This document shows, one piece after another, positions 16,023 to 24,674 of a stretch of DNA of 50,207 nt. The notes under the pieces were generated by a model. The model was given only the letters and a program-made list of their open reading frames with translations, had not been told where the DNA came from and made no database searches. Position 1 is the first letter of the stretch, and each line of letters opens with the position of its first letter. The position numbers and the translations under genes are program-made. This stretch comes from Ottowia sp. (lineage in GTDB: Bacteria > Pseudomonadota > Gammaproteobacteria > Burkholderiales > Burkholderiaceae_C), in NCBI GenBank assembly GCA_023228705.1, contig JALOAS010000014.1, positions 1 to 50,207 on the forward strand, written 5' to 3'.

Positions 16023-19000
16023 ATGCAGCGATTTGCCCTGCGCAACCGCGTTGACCCTGTCCTGGAGCAAAGCCTGCAGGCCGCGTTTGCGCGCCAGCGC
16101 CAGCCCTGCAAGCTGCGCATGCACAGGCTGCTGTGGCTGCAAGAGAAAACCCCGGGCGCACTGTCCCGGGTGCCTGACCTGGAAAATGCACTGCACGATG
16201 CGGCGGTGCAGGAGCTGTCGCGCGGCACGCCGGCGCTGGATGCCGCGCACACGTACGCCGAAGTGCAGCACCGCCCCGGAATCACCGACACGCTGGCGCG
16301 CCGCACCGTCGAGGCGCTGATGGCCGCTGCAGGCGCGCCCCGTGGCACGCCGTGGCAGGACTGGGACATCGCGGCCTGCAGCGGCTGGCAGCTGGAGCTG
16401 GACGCGGCGGTGGACGCGGCCACCGTGCACGCCGTGCTCGAGCGCGACCTGGCCAACCCGCTGCTGCACGTGGTGCATGTGGCCAGCGGCGCGCAGCTCC
16501 TGGCCGCCGGCTGGTTTGACCCGCCTGCTGCGCCTGCCGATGACGCCGTCGCGCCGCCCATGCAGCTCATCCCGCTGGACGTTGCCGCACTGGAGCAGGA
16601 AAACCGCGCGCGCGGCCTGGCGCTGAGCGCGGCAGAGATACGCACGGTCATTGCGCACTTCAGCCGGCCCTCGGAATTCCGCAGCCGGCAGGGCTGGGCC
16701 GGCCACGTCACCGAAGTCGAGCTCGAATGCATCGCGCAGACCTGGAGCGAGCACTGCAAGCACAAGATCTTTGCCGCCGACATCGCCTACAGCGAAGACG
16801 CCGGCAACTTCCCGCCGCTTGGCGGGCAGTCGGTGAGCAGCCTGTACAAGACGTACATCCAGCAGCCCACGCAGGACATGTGGGACTGCGGCTACCTGGT
16901 CTCGGTGTTCAGCGACAACGCCGGAATCGTCGACCTGGATCCCCACATCAACATCTGCATCAAGGCCGAGACGCACAACAGCCCGTCGGCGCTGGTGCCC
17001 TATGAAGGGGCGTTGACCGGCGTGCTCGGCTGCAACCGCGACATCATGGGCTGCGGCCTGGGCGCACGGCCGGTGGCCGGCATGGACGTGTTCTGCCTCT
17101 CGGGCGCCGACCTCTTCCCGGCCGCCAGCGATCCGCAGCGGCCGCAGGGCCTCAAGGACCCGGCCGTCATCTTCCGCGGCGTACACCGCGGCGTGCAGGA
17201 CGCCAGCCACCAGGGCGAGTTGCCGGTTGTGGACGGCAGCGTCCGCTTTGCCGCCGAGTTTGGCGGCAAGCCGCTGGTCTTTGTCGGCTCGGTCGGCATC
17301 ATGCCCAAGCAGGTGGCCGGGCGCCGCAGCGAGGAAAACGTCATCCGCCCCGGCGACAAGATCGTCGTTGCCGGTGGCCGCGTCGGTCGCGACGGCCTGC
17401 ACGGCGCCACCTTCAGCTCGCTGGCGCTGCAGGACGACGCGCTGCCCAGCACCGTGCAGGGCGACGCCGTCGAGCAAAAACGCCTGCAGGACTTTACCCT
17501 GGCCGCGCGCGACGCCGGCCTCATCCAGGCCGTTACCGACAACGGCGCCGGCGGCCTGAGCTCGTCGGTGGGCGAAATGGCCGAGCTGGCCGGTGGCGCG
17601 CGGCTGGACCTGGCGCGCCACCCGGCCAAGTACGCGGGGCTGGCCGACTGGGAAATCCTCATCAGCGAGTCGCAGGAGCGCATGACGTACGCGGTTGCGC
17701 CGGCGCATGTCGATGCTTTCCTCGCGCTCGCGCGCAACATGGACGTCGAGGCCAGCGTGCTGGGCGACTTCACCGACAGCGGCATTTTTGAAGTGCACAA
17801 CGACGGCCGGGAAGTCGCGCGGCTGGACCTGTATTTCCTGCACCACGGGCTGGAGAAGATGCAGCTCAAGGCGCATTTTGAAGGTCCCAAGCCGCACCAG
17901 CCGTTTTACCGCGGCACGCCGCGCCAGCCGGCCGACGAGCGGCTCCAGAGCCTGCCACGCGTCCTGGCCACGCTCATGGCCGCGCCCAACGTCGCCTCGC
18001 GCCGGTTCATGACGCAGGCGTACGACGTGCAAGCGCTGGGCGCCACGCACATCGGCCCCTTTGTTGGCAGCACGCAAGGCACGCCCAGCCCCGCTGCCGT
18101 CATCGATCTGCAGCCGCACGGCGGCGCGGCCGGCAACGCGCTGGTGCTGGCGCACGGCCTGTGCCCGCAATTCTCCTGGCACGACACCTGGCTCATGGCG
18201 CAAAAGGCCGTGGACGCCGCCATGCGCGGCATCACCGCTGCCGGCGGCAACCCGGGCCAGGCCGCGCTGCTCGACAACTTCTGCTGGCCCGACCCGCTGG
18301 AGGGACCCGACAACCCCGACGCCCACCACAAGCTCGGTCAGCTCGTTCGCGCCTGCGCCGGCATGGCCGCGGCGGCGCACACCTTTGCCGCGCCTTTTGT
18401 CAGCGGCAAGGACAGCATGAAGAACGACTTTGTCGGCAGCACGCAGGGCGGCCAGCCCATCAAGATATCGGTGCCACCCACGCTGCTTGTCACCGCCATT
18501 GCGCGCAACCCGCAGATTGCAAAGTCCGTGTCGGCAGAATTCAAGCAGGCCGGCGACCTGGTCTACGCCATCGGTGACCTGACGGGCAGCCTGCATGGGT
18601 CAACGTACGCAGACCTGTTCGACGTCCGTACCAGCCAGCCCGAGTACCCCGAGCTGGCACGCGCGGCCCAGCGCTATCGTGCGCTGCATGGCCTGATGCA
18701 GCAGGGGCGCATCGCCTCGTGCCAGCGCGTCGGCGCCGGCGGCCTGCTTGCCGCCGCCATCCAGTCGTGCTTTGGCAACCGGCTCGGGCTCGCGCTTGCG
18801 CTGGACGGCATCGGCTGGCCGCAGCTCTTTTCCGAAACCGGCTGCCTGCTCGTGGCCAGCGTGCGCAGGCAGGACAGCGCAGCACTGGAGGCTGCGCTGG
18901 CGGGCCACGTCCATCTGCTGGGCCACGTCACCGGTGGCTTTGAGCTGCAGGCCAGCCAGTCCGGCGCCACGGTCGCGGTCGATCTTGAGCCCGTTCTTGT

Positions 19001-19040
19001 TGCATGGTCAGCCGGCATGCAGCGGGTCTACGATGCGTGA
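16023..19040 (+). CDS. purL: FGAM synthetase, fused PurS-PurL type without glutaminase domain
   Basis: This enzyme converts FGAR to FGAM with ATP and ammonia. An N-terminal PurS-like region (about residues 1-180) precedes two AIRS-type halves. Landmarks are TWSEHCKHK near 240 (catalytic His), ETHNSPSALVPYEGALTG near 316 (most PurLs read THNHP), DNGAGGLSSSVGEMA near 505 and SGKDSMKND near 793. The protein is 1005 aa and ends WSAGMQRVYDA, exactly before the point where 1300-aa proteobacterial PurL enters its C-terminal glutamine amidotransferase. A separate PurQ would be needed for glutamine use, and none is in this window. A good SD (AAGGAG, 8-9 nt) supports the start. Confidence 0.93.
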   Translation: MQRFALRNRVDPVLEQSLQAAFARQRQPCKLRMHRLLWLQEKTPGALSRVPDLENALHDAAVQELSRGTPALDAAHTYAEVQHRPGITDTLARRTVEALMAAAGAPRGTPWQDWDIAACSGWQLELDAAVDAATVHAVLERDLANPLLHVVHVASGAQLLAAGWFDPPAAPADDAVAPPMQLIPLDVAALEQENRARGLALSAAEIRTVIAHFSRPSEFRSRQGWAGHVTEVELECIAQTWSEHCKHKIFAADIAYSEDAGNFPPLGGQSVSSLYKTYIQQPTQDMWDCGYLVSVFSDNAGIVDLDPHINICIKAETHNSPSALVPYEGALTGVLGCNRDIMGCGLGARPVAGMDVFCLSGADLFPAASDPQRPQGLKDPAVIFRGVHRGVQDASHQGELPVVDGSVRFAAEFGGKPLVFVGSVGIMPKQVAGRRSEENVIRPGDKIVVAGGRVGRDGLHGATFSSLALQDDALPSTVQGDAVEQKRLQDFTLAARDAGLIQAVTDNGAGGLSSSVGEMAELAGGARLDLARHPAKYAGLADWEILISESQERMTYAVAPAHVDAFLALARNMDVEASVLGDFTDSGIFEVHNDGREVARLDLYFLHHGLEKMQLKAHFEGPKPHQPFYRGTPRQPADERLQSLPRVLATLMAAPNVASRRFMTQAYDVQALGATHIGPFVGSTQGTPSPAAVIDLQPHGGAAGNALVLAHGLCPQFSWHDTWLMAQKAVDAAMRGITAAGGNPGQAALLDNFCWPDPLEGPDNPDAHHKLGQLVRACAGMAAAAHTFAAPFVSGKDSMKNDFVGSTQGGQPIKISVPPTLLVTAIARNPQIAKSVSAEFKQAGDLVYAIGDLTGSLHGSTYADLFDVRTSQPEYPELARAAQRYRALHGLMQQGRIASCQRVGAGGLLAAAIQSCFGNRLGLALALDGIGWPQLFSETGCLLVASVRRQDSAALEAALAGHVHLLGHVTGGFELQASQSGATVAVDLEPVLVAWSAGMQRVYDA

Positions 19041-19418
19041 GGTGCGCAAACCGGCTCGTGATGTGCGAGCATCGTCAGCTCACCGGATGACAGATGATTT
19101 CGGCCCTTGCGGGCCTTTGATGAAAGCCGCCTGTGGCGGCTCATGATGAATCATGGCGGCGCAGCCGCAGTCATCGATGCCGCGTAGCGGCAAGGTCATC
19201 AAAGCGCCAGCGACGTCATCGGTCATGCGTTCGCATTCATTGCTGCACGCCGCCGCCACGCACAGGCGGTTGCCTGCACGCTGGAGATCAAACTTGTAAA
19301 GTCCAAGATCTTGGGCACATGGCGAGCCACCACAACCGACGCAGCCCATGCCTCAGGCAAGCGCGGACAGGCGGCCGTTGCCGCCCTCCGGTTCATCATT
19401 CAACTTTCCCTGCCACAT
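19041..19418. other. purL-purM intergenic region
   Basis: A 378-bp gap sits where adjacent purine genes would normally be close. It holds repeat copy R3 (19070-19215). The remaining 200 bp contain no frame I recognise, no trace of a PurQ-like domain in any frame, and no clear SD in front of purM. Confidence 0.55.
19070..19215. repeat. Intergenic mosaic repeat, copy R3 (long form)
   Basis: In order, it contains a CATCGTCAGCTCACC lead, ATGACAGATGAT, the hairpin GGCCCTTGCGGGCC, TTGATGAAA, the hairpin GCCGCCTGTGGCGGC, TCATGATGA, then the R1-type double hairpin (19149-19199). The same lead and the first two hairpins recur at 21.75 kb and 28.1 kb. It follows the purL stop by about 30 bp. Confidence 0.85.
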
Positions 19419-20429
19419 ATGGACTACAAGCAATCCGGCGTCGACATGGCCCGCGCCGACGCCTTTGTCGCGCGCATCAGCCAGCTCGTCCCGCAAACGC
19501 ACAACGAGCGCGTGCTGGGCGACTTCGGCGGCTTTGCCGCCGTCTACAAGGCGTCCGACGACAAATACCTGGCCGCCTGCACCGACGGCGTCGGCACCAA
19601 GCTCAAGTGGGCGCAGCAGCTTGGCGCGCACCGCGGCCTCGGCATCGACCTGGTCGCCATGTGCGTCAACGACCTGCTCTGCGTCGGCGCCACGCCGCTG
19701 TTCTTCCTGGACTACATGGCCTTTGGCCAGCTCGATACCGCGATCAGCGAAGAGCTGGTGCTCGGCATCGTCAGCGGCTGCAAGCGCTCCGGCATGGCGC
19801 TGCTGGGCGGCGAAACCGCAGAAATGCCCGGCGTCTACGCGCCCGGTGAATACGACCTGGCCGGATTCAGCGTGGGCGAGATGCACCCCAGCCAGATGCT
19901 CACCGGCGCCGGCGCGCAGGATGGCGACGTGCTCATCGGCATCGCGTCCAGCGGCTTTCACAGCAACGGTTTCTCGCTGCTGCGCAAGCTGGTCGGCGCC
20001 GAAGAGACCGCGCTGATCAGCGAGCTGCTCACGCCCACCCGCATCTATACGCGCCTCTTTGCCGCGCTGCGCCAGCAGTTTGCCGGCGCCATCCTGGGCG
20101 CGGCGCACATCACTGGCGGCGGCATCGGCAACATCGCGCGCATCAGCAACACGCTGGACTTCCACATCAGCCACTGGCCCGCGCTGGACGAGCTGCCTGC
20201 CGCCATCGGACAGGTCGTGCGGCGCGTCAAGCCGCTGGACGCAACGGTCTTCACCACCTTCAACATGGGCGTCGGCCTGGTCCTGCTGGTGCGCCAGCAC
20301 AGCGCCGACGCCATGCTGCAGTACCTGCTGCATGCGCACGGCGAGCGCGCCTGGCGGCTGGGGCACGTGACTCCAGGCACCGGCAAGCTGGTTGCCGATG
20401 CCGCGTTGGACAAGGTGCTGGCCGGCTGA
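19419..20429 (+). CDS. purM: AIR synthetase PurM
   Basis: PurM cyclises FGAM to AIR using ATP. The start MDYKQSGVDMARADAF matches the family N-terminus (YkdAGVDi). TDGVGTKLKWA is near residue 55, followed by GIDLVAMCVNDLLCVGA, LGGETAEMPG near 132, GEYDLAGFSVG and HITGGGIGNIAR. The length of 336 aa is normal. The ATG at 19419 has no obvious SD. The gene is separated from purL by a repeat-bearing 378-bp gap and ends 130 bp before the convergent exosortase partner gene, so it is the last gene of this purine block. Confidence 0.94.
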   Translation: MDYKQSGVDMARADAFVARISQLVPQTHNERVLGDFGGFAAVYKASDDKYLAACTDGVGTKLKWAQQLGAHRGLGIDLVAMCVNDLLCVGATPLFFLDYMAFGQLDTAISEELVLGIVSGCKRSGMALLGGETAEMPGVYAPGEYDLAGFSVGEMHPSQMLTGAGAQDGDVLIGIASSGFHSNGFSLLRKLVGAEETALISELLTPTRIYTRLFAALRQQFAGAILGAAHITGGGIGNIARISNTLDFHISHWPALDELPAAIGQVVRRVKPLDATVFTTFNMGVGLVLLVRQHSADAMLQYLLHAHGERAWRLGHVTPGTGKLVADAALDKVLAG

Positions 20430-20559
20430 CGTGCCGCAGCGGCTGGCGGAACCCCGATTTTTGGGTTGCCCGGATCCCCGGCGCGCCATCCCCTGGACGC
20501 GCGAGGGGTTTGACGGACCGACGAGCCTGCGGGCCCGCTTCGCGTGTCACCGCAGGCGA

Positions 20560-21186
20560 TCAGGAAGCCGGTGCATCAGGCGCTGCCGGGGCGCGCCTGG
20601 CTTGTGATGGTGCCAGCGCGGCAACAAAAGGCCAGTCAAATGCAGCCCATACCAGGATGGGCGCAAATACCGTGGTGATGTACAGATCGAAGTGGAAAAG
20701 GAACAGCACCACCTCCTGCGCCAGCGTGGAATGGCCTGTCTGGATGAAAACCGCCGCCTCCGACAGGTTCAGCACCTGGTGCAGCCACGCCACGCAAATG
20801 GTCAGGACTTCGACCAGGAAAATCACCACGGTGGCCAGCGGCAGCTTGAGCCAGATGCGCCTGGGCCACGACCCCAGGAACAGCGCCCACAGCAGGACCA
20901 TGCCGTAGCCGTGCATGCGGTAGTCCACGCGCGGCGCCACGAAGCCCAGTGCGTTGGAGCCATCGGGCTGCGGGATGAGGACGCTCAGGCTGGTGTGCAA
21001 CTGGCCGATGACGCCATCCGTGCTGAATCCGCTGGCCCAGCTGTACAGTCGGGTCATGGACCAGCCGGCCACGGAGAGCACCGGTTTGGCCAGGTCGGCG
21101 GCAACCCAGTACCACGCGGGCATGAGCAGCAGCGTGGCGAACAGCGTCACCAGGCCGAAGCGCCAGATCCGCCTACGCGCCGTCAT
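20560..21186 (-). CDS. Exosortase H-associated membrane protein
   Basis: A 208-aa integral membrane protein with about four hydrophobic segments: near residues 10-28, 93-105, 116-134 and 165-187. It begins 14 bp inside the end of the exosortase gene, so the two are co-transcribed and probably translationally coupled. In betaproteobacteria the XrtH gene is accompanied by such a membrane protein, which is the basis of the call. Its biochemical role in IPTL-CTERM processing is unknown. The C-terminus is Ala/Pro-rich. Confidence 0.75.
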   Translation of the reverse strand: MTARRRIWRFGLVTLFATLLLMPAWYWVAADLAKPVLSVAGWSMTRLYSWASGFSTDGVIGQLHTSLSVLIPQPDGSNALGFVAPRVDYRMHGYGMVLLWALFLGSWPRRIWLKLPLATVVIFLVEVLTICVAWLHQVLNLSEAAVFIQTGHSTLAQEVVLFLFHFDLYITTVFAPILVWAAFDWPFVAALAPSQARRAPAAPDAPAS

Positions 21187-21688
21187 GGGCGATCGCTGCC
21201 CGCCTGGCCTTGCGCTTGTCGGTCCAGTGCAGCCAGACCAGCCAGGTCACCAGTGCGTCGAGCATGATGAGCGCCTGCCACAGGTAATAGTGGGCAAACT
21301 CAAACACGGCAAAGTTCCACTGGCCTATGTAGAAGAGGCTGATGATGCGCACCAGGTTGACCGCCTGGATCGCGACGATGCCCGCAATCACGCCGATCAA
21401 CTTGGCTTTCCAGGACGCCGGGAACGCCAGCACGGCGGCCACCAGCACAATGGCCGCCTCGACGCCGTTGCAACCGGGCTCTATGGAAACGCCAAATCCG
21501 CTGGACGTGCTTTGCAGCACCCGTCCGTAGGAATGGACGTCAGCATCGAACGGCTGTATCAGGCCCGCGCTGAGCAGCGCCAGCAGGTCCGTCCACGGCT
21601 CGACAAAGCCCGCCTGTACCGAATCGAGCATGTCGATGCGGAACAGCACGGCCAGCAGCGCGATGAAAATCAGGAAGAATCGGACCAT
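21173..21688 (-). CDS. xrtH: Exosortase H (IPTL-CTERM-specific transpeptidase/protease)
   Basis: Exosortases are multipass membrane enzymes that cleave C-terminal sorting signals of surface proteins. The catalytic Cys is in PGCNGVEA near residue 74, the Arg in AVNLVRIISLFY near 113, and the His in FEFAHYYLWQ near 132, all in the order of the exosortase/archaeosortase family. Five or so hydrophobic segments span 171 aa, which is the compact XrtH size. A matching IPTL-CTERM protein is encoded 0.3 kb away. The start ATG at 21688 gives a membrane-inserting N-terminus. Confidence 0.86.
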   Translation of the reverse strand: MVRFFLIFIALLAVLFRIDMLDSVQAGFVEPWTDLLALLSAGLIQPFDADVHSYGRVLQSTSSGFGVSIEPGCNGVEAAIVLVAAVLAFPASWKAKLIGVIAGIVAIQAVNLVRIISLFYIGQWNFAVFEFAHYYLWQALIMLDALVTWLVWLHWTDKRKARRAAIAHDGA

Positions 21689-21750
21689 GTCTACCGCGTG
21701 ATTGTGACAGGGTTGTTTCGGCTGGGGTGGCCGGCGGGTTTCCTGATGGA

Positions 21751-21850
21751 CATTGTCGGCTCACCCGATGACGGATGACGGATGACCTTGGCCCTTGCGG
21801 GCCGTTGATGATAGCCGCCTGCGGCGGCTGATGAAGGGTTTGGGCGTTGG
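21751..21850. repeat. Intergenic mosaic repeat, copy R4
   Basis: It starts with the CATTGTCGGCTCACC lead, then a doubled ATGACGGATGACGG, the hairpin GGCCCTTGCGGGCC, GTTGATGATA, the hairpin GCCGCCTGCGGCGGC, TGATGAAGG, and a GGCGTT..AACGCC arm. It occupies most of the 316-bp gap between xrtH and the IPTL-CTERM gene. No gene is seen in the rest of that gap (21689-22004). Confidence 0.85.
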
Positions 21851-22004
21851 GCAAACGCCGGCGCACGTCGCCGGGCGCTGCCAAAGCGCGCCGCGGCGTT
21901 TTGCGATGCAGGCAAGGCATCGCTCGCGCGGCGCAAGTGCCGGTTGTGCAGCCAGGCCGATGGTGCAACCAGCCTGAACGCTCCTCAACCGGCCGCGCGC
22001 GTCT

Positions 22005-22538
22005 TCAGGCCATGCGCTTCCTGCGCCACACGGCCAGACCCGCAACCAGCATGGCCAGCAGGATCAATGACCATTGAGAAAGGGTCGGGATCGCCTGCAC
22101 CGCCTGCGGCTGGACATAGAAGCGGACCCAGTCAAAGTTCAAATCCCTTTCGCCGCCAAGTGCCAGTCGTACGTCGACATACTGGGTGGCTGTGAATGTT
22201 TGGTCAAGGAATTGGATCGGCCCGACGCCGCGAGTGTCAAGCGTTATCGTCGGATAGGTTATGTCATTACCACCAATATTGGGATTTTCGTGAGTTGGAG
22301 ACACCTCGTCAGCGATCCCGTCGATTCTGTACTCGAATTCCGCCGGTGCGCTGTTATACGGGTTATGGAAATCCAGCGTCACCGTGCCGGGCCCGTTTGA
22401 ATTGAAGAGTACGTAGGGTGCTTTTAGTCCACACTGCTGCTTGGCCTGGGCTTTGGCACGGTCGCGCTGCTGCGCCGCCGCCGATTCTTTGGTTGACCGC
22501 CTGCCGGACCTGGGTCCGGCGACTTCCCGAAGGCCCAC
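22005..22538 (-). CDS. IPTL-CTERM domain protein, apparently without signal peptide
   Basis: The C-terminus has the full tripartite sorting signal: IPTLSQWS near residue 149, a hydrophobic stretch ILLAMLVAGLAVW, and a basic tail RRKRMA. This is the substrate signal of exosortase H, encoded just downstream. The body is a beta-rich 110-residue region with no family I recognise. The N-terminus is odd: the GTG start at 22538 leads to an Arg/Gln-rich segment with no hydrophobic signal, and the upstream frame supplies none. The gene may be 5'-truncated or degraded, or the true start may lie across a frameshift. Exosortase substrates normally need Sec export. Confidence 0.6.
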   Translation of the reverse strand: MGLREVAGPRSGRRSTKESAAAQQRDRAKAQAKQQCGLKAPYVLFNSNGPGTVTLDFHNPYNSAPAEFEYRIDGIADEVSPTHENPNIGGNDITYPTITLDTRGVGPIQFLDQTFTATQYVDVRLALGGERDLNFDWVRFYVQPQAVQAIPTLSQWSLILLAMLVAGLAVWRRKRMA

Positions 22539-22790
22539 TTTCTGAAGGCCCCCGCGCGCACCGCCGCCGGCAGGCCGGGCGCAGGCGTTGCATTCGGGCC
22601 GGTCTGCTATGCTGTGGCGCCGCGCCTGTCAATCTGTCCTTCTCGGGACGCTGTCTTTTCCTTTCCCTTATAAGCCCCTCTTTCAGCCAGGGGCGTGGGC
22701 CATCGCCGATCGCTGTGCCTTTCAGGGACACGACTTTCCAGCAGCAACGCCTGCCAGGAACAAGGAGCAGATTCACAAGGAGAGAAGATT

Positions 22791-23459
22791 TTGGAGCTGA
22801 TTCAGTTTGCGCTGGACAACGCCGACCTCCTGGCCACGCGAACCCTCGAGCATCTCGCGCTGGTCGGCGTGGCGGTGGGTCTGGCTATCGTCACCGGCGT
22901 GCCCATCGGCATCGCCATCACCAGGAACGAACGCATCGCCCGGCGCGTGCTCTACGTCGCCTCGATCATCGTCACCATCCCGTCCATTGCCCTGTTCGGG
23001 ATCATGATCCCGGTGCTGTCGCTGATCGGCCAGGGCATCGGCTACCTGCCGGCGGTGATCGCCGTGCTGCTGTACTCGCAGCTACCCATCATCCGCAACA
23101 CCTATACGGCCATCAACGACGTCGACCCGGCGCTGCGCGAAGCCGCCCGCGGGATAGGCATGAGCCACTACCAGCGCCTGCGGCTGGTTGAGATCCCGCT
23201 GGCCGTGCCGGTGATCATGGCCGGCGTGCGCATTGCCGTGGTGCTCAACATCGGCGTGATGGCGATTGCTACCTACATCGGGGCCGGCGGTTTGGGCACC
23301 TTCATCAGCCGGGGCATTTCCCAGTCCGACCCGCGCCAGCTGATCGTCGGTGCCGTCGCGGTCAGCTTGCTGGCAATCGTCGTCGATTACAGCCTGCTCT
23401 ACGTGCAAAAGCGCCTGACGCCCAGGGGCATGGGGCGCGTCGCCGAGCAGCTGGCCTGA
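22791..23459 (+). CDS. Osmoprotectant ABC transporter permease (OpuCB/OsmW-like)
   Basis: A 222-aa inner-membrane permease with about five or six segments and the BPD_transp_1 EAA loop (REAARGIGMSHYQRLRLVEIPLAVP, near residues 115-140). GAGGLGTFISRGI is typical of glycine betaine/choline/proline importers. The start is a TTG. AAGGAGAG lies about 7 nt upstream, and no ATG gives a sensible N-terminus. It is the first of four co-directional genes that make one importer. Confidence 0.87.
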   Translation: MELIQFALDNADLLATRTLEHLALVGVAVGLAIVTGVPIGIAITRNERIARRVLYVASIIVTIPSIALFGIMIPVLSLIGQGIGYLPAVIAVLLYSQLPIIRNTYTAINDVDPALREAARGIGMSHYQRLRLVEIPLAVPVIMAGVRIAVVLNIGVMAIATYIGAGGLGTFISRGISQSDPRQLIVGAVAVSLLAIVVDYSLLYVQKRLTPRGMGRVAEQLA

Positions 23460-23509
23460 CCGCCCGTGCACAGGACGCTGCGGGACGCCCGCCAGACAAG
23501 GAACACCGG

Positions 23510-24670
23510 ATGATTCGACTCGATAACCTGACCAAGGTCTTCGATACGCCCAAGGGCGCCGTGGTTGCTGCCGACCGGATCAGCATGGAAGTGCCACCCG
23601 GCGAGATCTGCATCCTGGTGGGTCCCTCGGGATGCGGCAAGACCACCATCCTGAAGATGATCAACCGCATCGTGCAGCCCACTTCCGGCAAGGTGTTCCT
23701 CGACGGCCGGGACACCATGGACATGGACACCCAGGAGCTGCGCCGTGGCATCGGTTACGTGATCCAGCAGATCGGCCTGTTCCCCAACATGACGATCGAG
23801 GAGAACATCACGGTGGTGCCCAGGCTGCTGGGCTGGGACCAGGCCAGGTACACCGAGCGCGCCCGGGAGTTGTTGACGATGATCAACATGAAGCCCGACA
23901 GCTTTCTCAAGCGCTACCCCAGCGAGCTGTCGGGCGGCCAGCAACAGCGCATCGGCGTCGCTCGCGCGCTGGCCGCGGACCCGCCGGTCATGCTCATGGA
24001 CGAGCCCTTCAGCGCCATCGACCCCATCAACCGCGCGGTGATCCAGGACGAGTTCCTCAGCATGCAAAAGGAGCTCAGGAAGACCATCATGTTCGTCAGC
24101 CACGACATAGACGAGGCGATCAAGATGGGCGACCGCATCGCCGTACTGCGCGAGGGGCGCCTGGTGCAGTACGACACGCCCGACGACCTGCTGGCCGCTC
24201 CCAGGAACGCGTTCATCGAATCCTTCCTCGGCGAGGATCGCGCGTTCAAGCGCCTGAGCCTGGTCAAGGTGCGTGAGGTGGTCAGCGACGAAATCGGCAC
24301 GGTCACGCCCGGGGACACCTTGAAGACCGCACTGGAGCGCATGGACGACTTCGGCTACCAGAACGCCATCCTGGTGGTGAACAGCCGGCACCAGCCGGTG
24401 GGCATGATCACCCGCGCCGTGGCGCGTACCACCCGCGGCTACTGCCGTGACCACCTGCAGAACGTGCCGGCCACCATCGGGCTGGACGACAATCTGCACA
24501 AGGCCGCTTCGCTGATGTTCGGCAGGGACACCGTCTGGCTGCCCTGCGTGGACACAACCGGCCGCGTGCGCGGGCAGATCACGCAGCGCGCCATGACCCA
24601 TCATCTGGGTTCACGTTTTCGCACTCGGGAGGACGACAGCGGCCCTTCCTCCATGCCGGCCAGGGAGTGA
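23510..24670 (+). CDS. Osmoprotectant ABC transporter ATPase with tandem CBS domains
   Basis: The ATP-binding subunit has Walker A GPSGCGKTT near residue 38, signature LSGGQQQRIG near 142 and Walker B VMLMDEPFSAID near 160. After about residue 255 there are two CBS-like modules (VTPGDTLKTALERM and IGLDDNLHKAASLM). In OpuA/OpuC-type importers CBS domains sense ionic strength, so osmotic gating is expected. The length of 386 aa is usual for OpuCA/OsmV. The gene overlaps nothing and lies 50 bp after the first permease and 4 bp before the second. Confidence 0.9.
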   Translation: MIRLDNLTKVFDTPKGAVVAADRISMEVPPGEICILVGPSGCGKTTILKMINRIVQPTSGKVFLDGRDTMDMDTQELRRGIGYVIQQIGLFPNMTIEENITVVPRLLGWDQARYTERARELLTMINMKPDSFLKRYPSELSGGQQQRIGVARALAADPPVMLMDEPFSAIDPINRAVIQDEFLSMQKELRKTIMFVSHDIDEAIKMGDRIAVLREGRLVQYDTPDDLLAAPRNAFIESFLGEDRAFKRLSLVKVREVVSDEIGTVTPGDTLKTALERMDDFGYQNAILVVNSRHQPVGMITRAVARTTRGYCRDHLQNVPATIGLDDNLHKAASLMFGRDTVWLPCVDTTGRVRGQITQRAMTHHLGSRFRTREDDSGPSSMPARE

Positions 24671-24674
24671 GCCC

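Noticed and set aside
15975..18596. 873-aa antisense frame over purL
   Set aside because: Low-complexity Ala/Arg/Gly/His composition typical of antisense GC-rich frames; purL is certain.
20440..20480. Rho-independent terminator after purM
   Set aside because: AACCC..GGGTT could pair, but the loop is 8 nt and no T-run follows the stem.
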